Shown one piece after another: positions 21,462 to 28,938 of a DNA stretch of 28,938 nt. The first letter of the stretch is position 1; each line of letters starts with the position of its first letter. A program made the translations under genes and the position numbers. The notes under the pieces are model-generated. The model was given only the letters and a program-made list of their open reading frames with translations. It did no database searches and had not been told where the DNA came from. The stretch lies in contig CAIYQH010000454.1 in the NCBI GenBank assembly GCA_903928285.1, positions 1-28,938 of the forward strand, given 5' to 3'. This DNA comes from an uncultured Bacteroidales bacterium (GTDB lineage Bacteria; Bacteroidota; Bacteroidia; Bacteroidales; FEN-979).

Positions 21462-23782
21462 CAGTGCATAATGAGTATTTTTGTAACAACTCTCTCCGAA
21501 CCGCTGTCGTTGGCGGCATAAACAAGGTAGACACCGCTCTCGACTTTTACGCCGTGAAGATTTTTGCCATCCCAGATTGCCTGGCCACCTTCGGCACGGG
21601 TTGAATACACGAGGGTTCCGTTTATATCGGTTACCCTGACCTGGGCATTTTTGACAAGGCCCTTTACGGCGATGGAACCCTGGTAATCAGACTTGACAGG
21701 GTTGGGGAAGGCAAATACGTCGGAATTGACCTCGCCACCGGGTGTGGCGGTGGACCTGAAGGAAATGACCCCTTTGTCGGTTCCGAAAAACACATCTCCA
21801 TCATCGTTGAGGGTTATGCAGGTAATCCGGTCGGACAATAGCGGGCTGTTATCGGAAGTAAAGTGGTAGATCTGTTTGGTCCCGTCTTCTGAAAACAGGA
21901 AAACACCTCCGCGATCGGTTCCGATCCATTTACGATTCGCCCCGTCAACGGTTATGGCGGTTACGGTTTCATTTTCAAGAAGATACTGTACATTCAGCCC
22001 CTGTGTGACCAAAATTTGCTGGGCATCGAAATTTTGCCCGTTGAAGACATTCTCAGGGGTATAAAACACAGCAACCCCTGCTTCGGTGCCAATCCAGATT
22101 TCGCCTTTCAGGTCCTCCGCCATGGTAAATACAGTATTGCCCGGTATATTACCACTGCCAACAGAAGAATTCAACAGTTTTGACTGGTCATCGGCCGGAT
22201 TGTCGGGGGTGCCGTTATCAGTGAAAACGAGGATGGAATTTGGGTTCTGATTCCCATAGCGCATCTGGATCCAAACCTGGCCCAGTTTATTGACGAGTAC
22301 CTGTCCAAGGTCATCTTCATTGACAATCGGGATGGTGAATCCTGTCCATTTATCTCCTTTTTTCATGGAGAGGCAACTGTTGTTGTGCGAAGTGACCGCC
22401 CAAAGGTTCCCGCTGGCATCGATGGTAATCCCGCCAACGCGGATATCCGACGTGTCGGATGCGGTATGATACCCCAGGGTACTGTTACTTCCCGTAAAAC
22501 GCTTGGTGACCACATTGTTGTTTATTTCCAGCACGCCGCTTCCATAGGTGGCGGCATAAACATGCTTGTGATCTTTGGGATCAACAGCAATGCTTACGAC
22601 ATCGTGACATTTTGCCAGGATGGGATCAGTGTATCCCGAACTGTTAACCCAGTTGGTATTATCGAAATGGTAAACCTGTGGCTGGATGAATATTGGGCTG
22701 AAGGAGGCATCCCTTCCACCCGGGGCAATATACAGGTCATTGCCCTGGCAACTCATGCTAAAGGCAAGGGCTGTGGAGGGGCCGCTCAGGTTATAGACAG
22801 TTTTGGCCATGGTTGCCGGATTGTAACTTGAAACACCTGAATAGGTATCTCCGATCCAGATCCAGCCATCCTGGTCTGCAATGGCCGCCTGCGGAAAGGA
22901 ACCGCCCGGAACGGTTGTAAATGCGCCCAGGTCGGTCGAAGTGACGGTTGTCAGGTAATTGTAGGCGACCACCAGGGATTTATCATTCGACCAGAGATTC
23001 ATCACCGGACTGTAAACTCCGCGTATCCAACGGCTCCATGCTCCGTCGGCAAAAATACAGATCGTATCTGAGGTGGCCGTACCTGTTTTTTTGTTGACGA
23101 AAATTTTCCCTCCGAAATAGGTGATTGAATTGAATGTCCCGGTTGAATCAATCTTCAGATCCTTGTGCCATGAGGCAAAATTAGCCAGGTTGGGATCATT
23201 GGCGGAGGCTTTGTACAGACCCTTATCGGATGCGGCAAACAGTGAATCATGACCATCCTTTGCCAATCCGAGAACATTGACCTGGCTACCCTGGCTTCCT
23301 ATAAAGTAAGTGTCGCGGATCTCCTCCTTGCTGATATCGAGCACCACAATACCGAATCCGCACGAAAGGTAAGCATCCTTCCCGATGAAGAAGATATTGT
23401 TGATCGTCTTGTTCCCGAGGATACCCTTGCGTTTGATATCTGAGATATTGATGATGGTATTGTTCTTGATCAGATCGATGTTGGCATTGCTGTAGGCGAT
23501 GACCAGTGTCTGGTATTGTTTGTTATAGCTGATGGTACTGATGCCGATATCGGAAAGTCCTGTGATTTTGGTGATGCGGGTAATGCTGTTTTCAGGCTTG
23601 TCATAATAAAACACCGCATAAGGGGTGGAAACATAAACTCTGCTTCCGGCATCGGTCAGGGAATTACACAGGGTGTAGGGCAGTTCATCCCTCCAGTGTC
23701 CGATGGGGACCGACTGGGCAAAAAGCCCTGTAATTCCGGTAACAGCGATAAGGCAGGTGAAGAGGTAACGGAAGCGTTTCAT
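21461..23782 (-). CDS. porZ: T9SS surface component PorZ
   Basis: PorZ is part of the T9SS attachment complex on the outer membrane surface. In P. gingivalis it is needed for attaching cargo to anionic LPS and is about 776 residues, close to the 773 here. The sequence has a signal peptide (MKRFRYLFTCLIAVTGITGLFA), a start typical of the family (IGHWRDELPYTLCNSLTDAGSRVYVST), many two-component-regulator-like beta-propeller blades (for example L-W-A-V-T-S-H-N-N-S and E-I-W-I-G-T-E-A-G-V-A-V-F), and a C-terminal sorting-like domain beginning FAFPNPVK and ending VVTKILIMH. It shares a TGATG overlap with recO. The 158 bases upstream before cysN contain no exact TAnnTTTG box. Confidence 0.88.
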   Translation of the reverse strand: MKRFRYLFTCLIAVTGITGLFAQSVPIGHWRDELPYTLCNSLTDAGSRVYVSTPYAVFYYDKPENSITRITKITGLSDIGISTISYNKQYQTLVIAYSNANIDLIKNNTIINISDIKRKGILGNKTINNIFFIGKDAYLSCGFGIVVLDISKEEIRDTYFIGSQGSQVNVLGLAKDGHDSLFAASDKGLYKASANDPNLANFASWHKDLKIDSTGTFNSITYFGGKIFVNKKTGTATSDTICIFADGAWSRWIRGVYSPVMNLWSNDKSLVVAYNYLTTVTSTDLGAFTTVPGGSFPQAAIADQDGWIWIGDTYSGVSSYNPATMAKTVYNLSGPSTALAFSMSCQGNDLYIAPGGRDASFSPIFIQPQVYHFDNTNWVNSSGYTDPILAKCHDVVSIAVDPKDHKHVYAATYGSGVLEINNNVVTKRFTGSNSTLGYHTASDTSDIRVGGITIDASGNLWAVTSHNNSCLSMKKGDKWTGFTIPIVNEDDLGQVLVNKLGQVWIQMRYGNQNPNSILVFTDNGTPDNPADDQSKLLNSSVGSGNIPGNTVFTMAEDLKGEIWIGTEAGVAVFYTPENVFNGQNFDAQQILVTQGLNVQYLLENETVTAITVDGANRKWIGTDRGGVFLFSEDGTKQIYHFTSDNSPLLSDRITCITLNDDGDVFFGTDKGVISFRSTATPGGEVNSDVFAFPNPVKSDYQGSIAVKGLVKNAQVRVTDINGTLVYSTRAEGGQAIWDGKNLHGVKVESGVYLVYAANDSGSERVVTKILIMH

Positions 23783-23940
23783 GGGATATTTTTTTAATTT
23801 TTTGGGGCCAAATGGGAAAACAATCCTTCACAGTTCTGACAATCACACGTGGCATGCCGGTCATGAACAGGGAATCAGGGATTATCTTTTATGACAAAAG
23901 AACTGATTTTTTCCGGTTTTATTGTAGAAAATCATCTATT

Positions 23941-25221
23941 TCAGAGGATCATGCCTGCCGCAACCGTTTCATTGGTGGCTTCATCAATAAGGATGATACT
24001 GCCGGTAATGCGGTTGGTGGTATAGGCATCGAAAAACAGGGGTTTGGTCGTTTTCAGTTGTACACAGGCTATTTCATTCATCCGCACCGTTGTATTTCCT
24101 GTAATTTTTTCCAATGTACTGATATTCAGAACGTAATCAATTTCCTGTACCAGGCATCGCACATCTTTGGTGGTATTCTTCAAGGCGTATTTTCCTTTGA
24201 TCTGCAAAGGTTTCGGGTTCATCCAGCAAATCATGGCTTTGATATCGCAGCTTTCCGACGGGAGATCATCAAGCCCGACGATCATGTCCCCACGGCTCAG
24301 ATCCACGTCATCCCTGAGGGTTATCGTGACCGACATGGGCGGATGGGCCTCGGCAAGCGGACCGGTAAGCGTATCCACTGAGGTGATTTCACTTTCGAGC
24401 CGGGAAGGCAGTACCATGACTTTATCCCCCGGATGAAAAAATCCTCCTGCCACCCGTCCGGCGTATCCGCGGTAGTCATGAAACTCATCAGATTCGGGGC
24501 GGATCACATATTGCACCGGAAAGCGCTGATGAACCAGGTCATGGTCCTGGCTGATGGGGATTGTTTCAAGGTGATACAGCAGCGTTCCACCCGAATACCA
24601 GGGCATGTTGACAGAGGGTTTCACAACATTGTCACCATGAAGGGCGCTGATCGGGATAAACCGCATGTCCTGCGAAGGGAACACCTGGCTGGCAAAGGCC
24701 TGGAATTCGTTGAGGATTGCTTGATAAATATCCTCATGGTATTCCATCAGGTCCATCTTGTTGATGCATACGATGATGTGCGGAATTCCCAGCAGGGATG
24801 CAATAAAGGCGTGGCGGTGTGTTTGTTCGATCACCCCGTTCCGGGCGTCAATAAGCACGATGGCGGCATTGGCCGTGGAGGCGCCGGTCACCATGTTACG
24901 GGTATACTGGATATGCCCCGGGGTATCGGCAATGATAAATTTACGCTGGGGAGTGGCAAAATAGCGGTAGGCAACATCAATCGTGATTCCCTGTTCCCGT
25001 TCGGCACGCAACCCGTCGGTAAACAAGGCCAGGTTCAGGTGCTCGCTGCCTTTTTGAATACTGGCCCGTTTCACGGCATCAAGCTGATCCTCGAAGATGG
25101 ATTTGCTGTCATACAACAACCGGCCGATAAGGGTGCTTTTTCCATCATCAACACTGCCTGCAGTGGTGAACCGGAGAAGCTCCATGTCGAGATAGGCTTT
25201 ACTTGAAAATGTTTGTTCCAT
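23941..25221 (-). CDS. cysN: Sulfate adenylyltransferase subunit 1 (GTPase)
   Basis: With CysD it forms ATP sulfurylase; GTP hydrolysis drives synthesis of adenosine 5'-phosphosulfate from sulfate and ATP. The 426 residues show an EF-Tu-like GTPase domain: G1 GSVDDGKST (22-30), REQGITID (75-82), G3 DTPGH (99-103), G4 NKMD (154-157). Two beta-barrel domains follow and the chain ends at ...ETVAAGMIL. There is no fused CysC kinase domain, and it is somewhat shorter than E. coli CysN (475). ATG 25219-25221 overlaps the cysD stop as TGATG, matching the expected equal production of both subunits. Confidence 0.94.
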   Translation of the reverse strand: MEQTFSSKAYLDMELLRFTTAGSVDDGKSTLIGRLLYDSKSIFEDQLDAVKRASIQKGSEHLNLALFTDGLRAEREQGITIDVAYRYFATPQRKFIIADTPGHIQYTRNMVTGASTANAAIVLIDARNGVIEQTHRHAFIASLLGIPHIIVCINKMDLMEYHEDIYQAILNEFQAFASQVFPSQDMRFIPISALHGDNVVKPSVNMPWYSGGTLLYHLETIPISQDHDLVHQRFPVQYVIRPESDEFHDYRGYAGRVAGGFFHPGDKVMVLPSRLESEITSVDTLTGPLAEAHPPMSVTITLRDDVDLSRGDMIVGLDDLPSESCDIKAMICWMNPKPLQIKGKYALKNTTKDVRCLVQEIDYVLNISTLEKITGNTTVRMNEIACVQLKTTKPLFFDAYTTNRITGSIILIDEATNETVAAGMIL

Positions 25222-26126
25222 CAGAAATACCCCTCTTTTTTCCGGTCCTCCATAGCAGCGTCCGAGCGTTTGTCGTCATAACGTCCGCCTCTTTCCGTGA
25301 CGCGGGTGGCGGCAATTTCCTGAATAATATCTTCCACACTGTCGGCAAACGACAGGGTAAGTCCGGTACAGGAGATGTCGCCGACGGTGCGGCAACGTAC
25401 CCTGCGGTATTCTACTTTTTCGGAGGGTTTCCGCTCCATGAAGGGGGCAGCCGCCAGCCATACGCCATCCCTGTAGAAAACGTCCCGCTCATGGGTGAAA
25501 TAGATGCTGGGGAGATCAATGTTTTCTGCCAGGATATACTGCCAGACATCCATTTCCGTCCAATTGCTGATCGGAAAAATACGGAAATGTTCGCCCATCC
25601 TTTTTTTCCCGTTGAACATATACCAGAGTTCGGGACGCTGGTTTTTAGGATCCCACTGGCCGAACTCATCCCGATGGGAAAAAAAACGTTCCTTGGCCCG
25701 GGCTTTTTCTTCATCACGCCGGGCGCCCCCGATAGCGGCATCAAATTTATTCTGTTCAATCGTATCCAGCAGGGTAACCGTCTGAAGTACATTGCGGCTG
25801 GCATTGATACCTCTTTCCTCAACTGCCCTGCCCTGGTTGATAGATTCCTGTACGGAGCCCACAATCAGTCGTGCATTGACGGAATCAGCCATGCGATCCC
25901 TGAATTCAATGGTTTCCGGAAAATTATGACCTGTATCGATATGCAGCAGAGGAAAGGGGATCTTTGCCGGGTAAAAAGCCTTCAGCGATAAGTGAACCAG
26001 AACAATGGAATCTTTTCCTCCTGAGAAAAGAAGGACCGGACGTTCAAACTGAGCGGCAACCTCCCTTAACACATAAATTGCTTCTGACTCCAGTTCTTTA
26101 AGGTGAGTCAACTTATAACTGCTCAT
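25221..26126 (-). CDS. cysD: Sulfate adenylyltransferase subunit 2
   Basis: This is the catalytic subunit of ATP sulfurylase. The 301 residues (E. coli: 302) carry the PP-loop SGGKDS (35-40), L-L-H-I-D-T-G-H-N-F-P-E-T (about 60-72), GGARRDEEKARAKER, and the C-terminal G-R-Y-D-D-K-R-S-D-A-A-M-E-D-R-K-K-E-G-Y-F. It starts at ATG 26124-26126, 14 bases after the stop of the capsule kinase gene, and runs into cysN by a TGATG overlap. Its position suggests co-transcription with wza/wzc-like genes rather than with a sulfate-reduction cluster; no cysC, cysH or sulfate transporter is in the window. Confidence 0.95.
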   Translation of the reverse strand: MSSYKLTHLKELESEAIYVLREVAAQFERPVLLFSGGKDSIVLVHLSLKAFYPAKIPFPLLHIDTGHNFPETIEFRDRMADSVNARLIVGSVQESINQGRAVEERGINASRNVLQTVTLLDTIEQNKFDAAIGGARRDEEKARAKERFFSHRDEFGQWDPKNQRPELWYMFNGKKRMGEHFRIFPISNWTEMDVWQYILAENIDLPSIYFTHERDVFYRDGVWLAAAPFMERKPSEKVEYRRVRCRTVGDISCTGLTLSFADSVEDIIQEIAATRVTERGGRYDDKRSDAAMEDRKKEGYF

Positions 26127-26140
26127 TTACCTTTTCCCCC

Positions 26141-28633
26141 TTAAGATTTACCAAATATCCGCTGAAGAAAGGTCTTGTTTTTTGTTGAGGATTCCCGGTC
26201 GTCGGAATAGTAGCCATAGCCATATCCATGGCCGTATCCTGATCCGTATCCGTAGGCATACCCTGATCCGTAACCGTATCCATATCCGTATCCATATCCG
26301 TAACCGTACGAGCTGCGGTTCAGTTTTACGTCGTTGATCAGGATGGCCAGGTTGTTGATGCCCCGGTTTTCCATATCACGGATGATGGAACCGAAAATTT
26401 TCTTATGCGTGTAACCCTGCCGGACCAGGACCAGGTTGGCATCGGCGTGTCTCATCAGCAGGAATGCATCGGTAACCAACCCAACAGGGGGGGTGTCGAT
26501 GATGATATAATCATAGACCTCCTTCAGTTTTCTGAACATATCGGAACACCGCTCAGAGGCGATCAACTCGGCAGGGTTCGGAGGTACAGGTCCCGACATG
26601 ATGATGTCGAGATTGTCGATACCCGAAAACTGAATAATGTCCTCCAGCTTGCTTTTTCCGATAATGTAGGAGGTGATCCCCTCGGTATTCGTGAGTCCGA
26701 AGTCCTGGTAGATTTTGGGTTTCCGGAGGTCGAATCCCATCAGTAACGTCTTTTTGCCGTAAAGGGCATAGATGGATGCCAGGTTGATGGAAACAAAGGT
26801 TTTTCCCGCACTGACCATGTCGGCCGTAACCAGCACTGTTTGTTTTTCTTTGCCCTGGAGCAAATAATTAATATTTGTTCTGACCGACCGGAATGATTCG
26901 GCGATAGTCGATTTCGGTGAATCGATCACCACCACGGTGCTTGCCTTGTTGCTGTGGATAACATGTCCGAGAATGGGGAGGTTGGTGAGTTTTTCAATGT
27001 CATCACGCTCCATGATCATATCATTGAAATAGTCTTTTCCAAGAATATAGAGGATCGGGAGAATGATTCCCAGGATGAGGGCAATGATATAGTTCAGCGA
27101 TTTCTTTGGAAAAACGGGCGCTAATCCGATACTCGAGGCTTCATCAACCACTTCGTTGTCGGAAAGGTTGGCAGCCAGCGTGATCTGGGCTTCCGAACGC
27201 TTTTGAAGGAGATAGGTGTAAATGGCATCTGTCAGTTTGAACTTGCGTTCAATGCCGAAAAGAACGCGTTGTGTTTCGGGAAGGACGCTGATGCGGGCAT
27301 TGATCAGTCCAACCCGGCTGTTGACCTCTTTGAGGGCAATGTCATTGGAATTAATGGCGCTTTTGACATTTTCGTACAGGGCGTTTTTCGTGGTGGCGAT
27401 TTGAAGGTCAATCGACATCAGGCTGGGATTCTTCGATTTTGAATACTGGGAGGTTTCCGTACGCTTCATGTACAGGGTGGTCAGCTGCATGGTAAGGTCA
27501 TTCAGCACCGTATTGTCGATACCCATGGAGGCCGGCACGATCAGCTCATCGAGTTTCTGGTTCTTCTCAATATACTCCTTCATATTCTGGAGATATTTTG
27601 ACTTCACCAGCAGAATGGCCTTTTCATCCTGGAGTTGCATCATCTTCCCGAAAACCTGCTTGGTTTCGTCATCCATGTTCATGACCTCCTTGTTGGTCCT
27701 GAAAACCATCAATGCATTCTCAGAGGAATTGAGCGAATCGGAAATCCCGCGCAACTCGTTGTCGATAAAAGAGATGGTACGGATGGCAACGGTATTCTTC
27801 TTTTCCAGTCCCTTTGCAAGATATTCCTTGGTCAGGGTATTGAGAAAATCAACCATTTTGTCGACATTTCCACCCTTTAATTTGATCTCGACGATCGAGG
27901 CCTCCTTGTTGATCGGCTCCAGTTTAAAGGATTTAAACTCGGTTACCAGTGCATCGTAAGTCTTGAAAATAAAGGAAAAAGAGCGCTTTGAATCCTTTTT
28001 CTCATTATAATTGTCATTCAGGAGTACCTTGAACCTGAATTGTTTTGTCTGAATATCCTGCCCATAGGAAAACGATTCATCCACCATGACCGATTCAATA
28101 CGGCCATCGACACTCTTCTTTTTTGAGTAATCGTAAAATTTGATCGATTCTTCGTTGGTTTCGAGTTTGAACTTGTTCTTCGAAACCAGCACTATTTTAA
28201 ACCAAACGTTGACAGGCTGAGGATAGGTCGTATCCAGAATGACCTTAAACGGACAATCCTTATAAAGTTCCTTGGTTACAAAATTGTCCTCCACGGTATA
28301 GGAGACCTCAAACCCTAATTTTGTCACTGTCCGGTAGGAGAGGGTGTAGGATGATAAAACTCCTATCTCATTTTGCAGGTTCTGCATGTTGTTGAGAAGC
28401 CCCATCCCCAGCAGATCCTGGGGGTTCAGTTTGTTTTCCGACTTGTCCTTGACGAGAACGGTGGTTTTTACCTCATAAACCGATGTGGTATATTTATTGA
28501 AGATAAATGCAATGATAAGCGCAATAAATATCGTCACGGCAAAGAAATACCAATAGCGGTAAAATTTAAACAGAATGATCTTATAATCGACAGTTTGTTC
28601 AAGCTTTTTAGGATCCTGTATGGTTTCGTTCAC
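26141..28633 (-). CDS. Capsule/exopolysaccharide chain-length regulator with BY-kinase domain (Wzc-like)
   Basis: This inner membrane co-polymerase controls polysaccharide length and export; its cytoplasmic kinase autophosphorylates tyrosines. The 830 residues show a first membrane helix (about 29-46), a large periplasmic Wzz-type and coiled-coil region (about 50-500), a second helix (about 514-532), and the BY-kinase domain (about 555-770). Walker A is ADMVSAGKT (604-612), Walker A' LMGFDLRKP (631-639) and Walker B YIIIDTPP (709-716). The tail (776-809) has 15 Tyr among 34 residues, mostly alternating with Gly, the site of autophosphorylation in such kinases. ATG 28631-28633 is 13 bases after the wza-like stop. 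Substrate polymer is not identifiable. Confidence 0.93.
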   Translation of the reverse strand: MNETIQDPKKLEQTVDYKIILFKFYRYWYFFAVTIFIALIIAFIFNKYTTSVYEVKTTVLVKDKSENKLNPQDLLGMGLLNNMQNLQNEIGVLSSYTLSYRTVTKLGFEVSYTVEDNFVTKELYKDCPFKVILDTTYPQPVNVWFKIVLVSKNKFKLETNEESIKFYDYSKKKSVDGRIESVMVDESFSYGQDIQTKQFRFKVLLNDNYNEKKDSKRSFSFIFKTYDALVTEFKSFKLEPINKEASIVEIKLKGGNVDKMVDFLNTLTKEYLAKGLEKKNTVAIRTISFIDNELRGISDSLNSSENALMVFRTNKEVMNMDDETKQVFGKMMQLQDEKAILLVKSKYLQNMKEYIEKNQKLDELIVPASMGIDNTVLNDLTMQLTTLYMKRTETSQYSKSKNPSLMSIDLQIATTKNALYENVKSAINSNDIALKEVNSRVGLINARISVLPETQRVLFGIERKFKLTDAIYTYLLQKRSEAQITLAANLSDNEVVDEASSIGLAPVFPKKSLNYIIALILGIILPILYILGKDYFNDMIMERDDIEKLTNLPILGHVIHSNKASTVVVIDSPKSTIAESFRSVRTNINYLLQGKEKQTVLVTADMVSAGKTFVSINLASIYALYGKKTLLMGFDLRKPKIYQDFGLTNTEGITSYIIGKSKLEDIIQFSGIDNLDIIMSGPVPPNPAELIASERCSDMFRKLKEVYDYIIIDTPPVGLVTDAFLLMRHADANLVLVRQGYTHKKIFGSIIRDMENRGINNLAILINDVKLNRSSYGYGYGYGYGYGYGSGYAYGYGSGYGHGYGYGYYSDDRESSTKNKTFLQRIFGKS
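26207..26308 (-). repeat. Gly-Tyr codon repeat encoding the kinase tail
   Basis: Thirty-four codons (residues 776-809) encode an almost strict G-Y alternation with 15 Tyr, broken by Ser, Ala and His. At DNA level it is a degenerate 6-base repeat (GGATAY/GGTTAC type units), prone to length change by replication slippage. Confidence 0.8.
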
Positions 28634-28646
28634 GGGAAATGAAATT

Positions 28647-28938
28647 TTACAATTTGAAATAATTGATCAGTAATAAGGTCGTGGAGATGGATGTAAGTAC
28701 AATGGTCCATGGGAAGGTAGAACCCAGTCCCCATCTTTTATATCCCAGCGGTGAAACATAGATAACATCGTTTGGCTGCAGATAGTAATAATCGGAATTC
28801 AGAATTTTATCGCTTGTCAAATCGACATAATGCACCTGTGACCCGCCTTTGGTCTGCCGGATCAGGGCTACCTTGTTACGGTTCCCGAATTCTGAAACAT
28901 CGCCTGCAAAGGAGAGGGCTTCAAAAAGGTTGAGGTCA
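28647..28938 (-). CDS. Wza-like polysaccharide export protein, 3' part only
   Basis: The reading frame is open to the right edge; the first visible residues are D-L-N-L-F-E-A-L-S-F-A-G-D-V. This is the SLBB region of a polysaccharide biosynthesis/export protein, which usually follows an N-terminal Poly_export domain outside the window. Q-P-N-D-V-I-Y-V-S-P-L near the end is typical of the family. A GTG at 28835 could be taken as a start but the frame clearly continues upstream. The C-terminus has one hydrophobic helix (W-T-I-V-L-T-S-I-S-T-T-L-L-L-I-N-Y-F) ending KL, as in many Bacteroidota members. The gene ends 13 bases before the kinase gene and forms an operon with it. Confidence 0.88.
   Translation of the reverse strand, partial: DLNLFEALSFAGDVSEFGNRNKVALIRQTKGGSQVHYVDLTSDKILNSDYYYLQPNDVIYVSPLGYKRWGLGSTFPWTIVLTSISTTLLLINYFKL

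Noticed and set aside
23783..23940. Terminator or promoter in the cysN-porZ gap
   Set aside because: I found no stem with a T-tract and no exact TAnnTTTG box, only a short GGCATGCC palindrome that is expected by chance.
23941..25221. CysN-CysC fusion
   Set aside because: The frame ends right after the third domain at 426 residues; there is no second P-loop.
24433..25991. Plus-strand open frames of 257 and 262 codons opposite cysN and cysD
   Set aside because: Both are shadows of clearly identified genes and lack any family motif or promoter.
26141..28633. Degenerate, inactive BY-kinase because Walker A lacks the usual Pro-Gly
   Set aside because: The essential G-K-T, Walker A' Asp-Arg and Walker B Asp are present, and such variants are common in Bacteroidota homologues; activity is likely.

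Overview
The window comes from a member of the Bacteroidota, most likely a Bacteroidales-type organism. The evidence is three proteins with C-terminal domains of the type IX secretion system (T9SS), a PorZ homologue, a capsule tyrosine kinase with a Gly-Tyr tail, several TAnnTTTG promoter boxes, and almost no strong Shine-Dalgarno sites. I found no rRNA, tRNA, CRISPR array or intact insertion sequence.

Layout. 1-500 (+): the 3' end of an NAD-dependent epimerase/dehydratase. 501-625: a short tandem repeat, then two perfect palindromes; the second is a likely bidirectional terminator. 697-3832 (-): a secreted beta-propeller/GH16-like T9SS cargo protein whose signal-peptide exon is separated from the main reading frame by a one-base frameshift. 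3833-5036: an AT-rich, gene-poor stretch with decayed coding traces and a small satellite. 5037-14241 (-): a compact operon, read right to left, of TetR regulator, TolC, HlyD-type lipoprotein, DUF2147 protein, two ABC ATPases, a small membrane protein, two ABC-2 permeases and an MltF-type lytic transglycosylase. This is a YbhFSRG-like efflux system whose ATPase is split into two genes. 14281-17030 (-): an MltD-like LysM transglycosylase and a zinc-type CDF transporter. 17109-19148 (+): a secreted peptidylarginine-deiminase-like T9SS cargo. 19138-23782 (-): lysS, recO, porZ. 23941-28938 (-): wza-like (partial), wzc-like tyrosine autokinase, cysD, cysN.

How the genes work together. The efflux operon builds a complete inner membrane-periplasm-outer membrane pump under a TetR repressor, whose probable operator overlaps its own -7 promoter box. 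A peptidoglycan lytic enzyme at each end of the region (MltF inside the operon, MltD just upstream) suggests envelope remodelling. PorZ helps export and anchor proteins such as the GH16-like protein and the deiminase. The capsule export genes are followed within 14 bases by the two ATP-sulfurylase subunits, which raises the possibility of a sulfated exopolysaccharide.

Most noteworthy: the deiminase, which matches the active-site layout recalled for the Porphyromonas gingivalis enzyme; the broken GH16-like protein with Asn at two of three catalytic positions; the asymmetric split ATPase pair with an uncharacterised membrane protein in the same operon; the TetR operator; the cysDN-capsule linkage; and a 12-base repeat found directly after two stop codons.
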